This document shows, piece after piece, positions 5,820 through 6,239 of a stretch of 6,239 nucleotides of DNA. Made by a program: the position numbers and the translations under genes. Source of the stretch: Halobacteria archaeon. Its GTDB lineage: Bacteria; Pseudomonadota; Gammaproteobacteria; UBA9214. Location of the stretch: the NCBI GenBank assembly GCA_013041945.1, contig JABDRC010000094.1:1-6239 (forward strand), in the 5' to 3' direction. Below the pieces are notes generated by a model. The model saw only the letters and a list, made by a program, of their open reading frames with translations, made no database searches and was not told the DNA's origin. Position 1 is the stretch's first letter. Every line of letters begins with the position of its first letter.

Positions 5820-5940
5820 TCCGTGTCCTTCCGTGGATTCCGTGGCGAGTGTTTTCTGATTTTTTTGTTTGAAATTTCGCGTGCTTCCGTAGCCATTTAT
5901 TTATTTCGTGTAATTCCGTGTGCTTCCGTGGCTCATTTAT
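5820..5940 (-). repeat. Island B right inverted arm with duplicated end
   Basis: TTCCGTG units begin at 5820, 5829, 5838, 5885, 5914 and 5924. The segment CGCGTGCTTCCGTAGCCATTTAT (5879-5901, in part) recurs as a related direct copy around 5917-5940 ending GTGGCTCATTTAT. The right arm is therefore longer than the left by one end-unit, as also seen in island A. Confidence 0.7.
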
Positions 5941-5996
5941 AATGCAGGCAAGTTTTGTAAGGGCTCCGGCATGGCAGCCTGGGCGATCCGCCAACC

Positions 5997-6023
5997 CTTG
6001 AAATACCAGCGACCACCCCCTAT
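5997..6023 (+). promoter_or_regulatory. Sigma-32 (heat-shock) promoter of clpB
   Basis: The -35 element CTTGAA lies at 5997-6002 within CCCTTGAAA. After 13 bp comes the -10 element CCCCCTAT at 6016-6023, which agrees with the RpoH consensus CCCCATNT at all but one defined base. The 13-bp spacing equals that of the E. coli groE heat-shock promoter. Transcription would start near 6030, giving a leader of about 30 nt. E. coli clpB is also transcribed by sigma-32, so position, sequence and target agree. Confidence 0.85.
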
Positions 6024-6048
6024 CTAACAGAGAATAATGCAAATTTTC

Positions 6049-6053
6049 AGAGG
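6049..6053 (+). promoter_or_regulatory. clpB ribosome binding site
   Basis: AGAGG stands 8 nt before the ATG at 6062, the usual spacing, and favours that codon over the in-frame ATG at 6068. Confidence 0.75.
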
Positions 6054-6061
6054 CATTTCAC

Positions 6062-6239
6062 ATGCGCATGGACAAGATGACCAGCAAGTTCCAGCAGGCC
6101 CTGGCCGAGGCGCAGAGCCTGGCGGTCGGCCGTGATCACCAGTTTATCGAACCCGCCCACCTGATGACGGCGCTGCTCGATCAGGAGGGCGGCACGGTCC
6201 GTCACCTGCTGGGGCAGGCGGACGTGAACGTCAACCTGT
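6062..6239 (+). CDS. clpB: Chaperone ClpB, N-terminal part (cut by window end)
   Basis: ClpB is the hexameric AAA+ disaggregase that, with DnaK, pulls polypeptides out of aggregates after heat stress in the cytoplasm. Only 59 complete codons are visible. They encode MRMDKMTSKFQQALAEAQSL followed by AVGRDHQFIEPAHLMTALLD and QEGGTVRHLLGQ, which is the first Clp N-terminal repeat and closely resembles E. coli ClpB (MRLDRLTNKFQ ... QFIEPLHLMSALLNQEGG). ClpA and ClpC have similar N domains, but the MR-D--T-KFQ start and the FIEP-HLM motif point to ClpB. The start at 6062 matches the E. coli N terminus. It is driven by its own heat-shock promoter, independent of the rluD-pgeF transcript. The ATPase domains lie outside the window. 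Confidence 0.95.
   Translation, partial: MRMDKMTSKFQQALAEAQSLAVGRDHQFIEPAHLMTALLDQEGGTVRHLLGQADVNVNL

Larger units (their letters stand above)
5631..5996. repeat. Non-coding repeat island B, inverted repeats of TTCCGTGG units
   Basis: An AT-richer stretch with no convincing gene. The left arm spans about 5643-5710, the right arm about 5820-5903, and a further related copy lies at 5904-5940. GCCACGGAATCCACGGAA (5693-5710) is perfectly inverted at 5829-5846 (18 bp). GCCACGGAAGCAC (5651-5663) is inverted perfectly at 5920-5932 and with one mismatch at 5881-5893. Between the arms lies a 109-bp loop (5711-5819) in which I recognise nothing. The segment 5941-5996 also shows no feature. No strong intrinsic terminator for the ZIP gene is present; the weak TGATT/AATCA pair at 5628-5640 is AT-only apart from its ends and lacks a proper U tract. 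Confidence 0.8.

Noticed and set aside
5638..6042. Minus-strand open frame of 134 codons across island B
   Set aside because: It is composed largely of the inverted repeat arms, covers the clpB promoter, has no good ribosome site and resembles no protein family that I know.

Overview
The window reads as chromosomal DNA of a GC-rich gammaproteobacterium. The strongest evidence is the gene order bamD (minus strand), then divergently rluD-pgeF ... clpB, which is the order known from Escherichia coli and Pseudomonas. The proteins are clearly gammaproteobacterial in character. The glutamine-dependent two-domain NAD+ synthase, unlike the short ammonia-dependent enzyme of E. coli, and the abundance of intergenic repeats suggest an environmental lineage (Chromatiales-like is my guess) rather than an enteric one. 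The sequence does not fix the genus.

Layout. Positions 1-528 form non-coding island A, made almost entirely of repeats: period-9 CACAGAG tandem arrays, dRS3-like palindromes, and long inverted arms. nadE (529-2196, +) follows and overlaps the 3' end of bamD (2151-2966, -) tail to tail by 46 bp. A 60-bp divergent promoter region separates bamD from rluD (3027-3983, +). rluD overlaps pgeF (3980-4723, +) by 4 bp. After a 127-bp gap holding half of a palindromic repeat comes a ZIP-family metal transporter (4851-5630, +) with a TTG start. Positions 5631-5996 hold non-coding island B, a second inverted-repeat structure built of TTCCGTGG-type units. A very good heat-shock (sigma-32) promoter at 5997-6023 then precedes clpB, of which only the first 59 codons are inside the window.

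The genes are mostly housekeeping. NadE makes NAD+, BamD assembles outer-membrane proteins, RluD pseudouridylates 23S rRNA, PgeF edits peptidoglycan precursors, the ZIP protein moves divalent metal, and ClpB disaggregates proteins after stress. rluD-pgeF look co-transcribed, possibly with the ZIP gene. clpB has its own heat-shock promoter.

I see no new defence, mobile or biosynthetic system. The parts that existing gene annotation does not explain are the two repeat islands. They share an architecture (period-9 short tandem units at the base of long inverted arms around a loop of about 100 nt) and a common core, ACTTGCCAC preceded by an A-rich stretch, so they look like diverged members of one non-coding, MITE-like repeat family.
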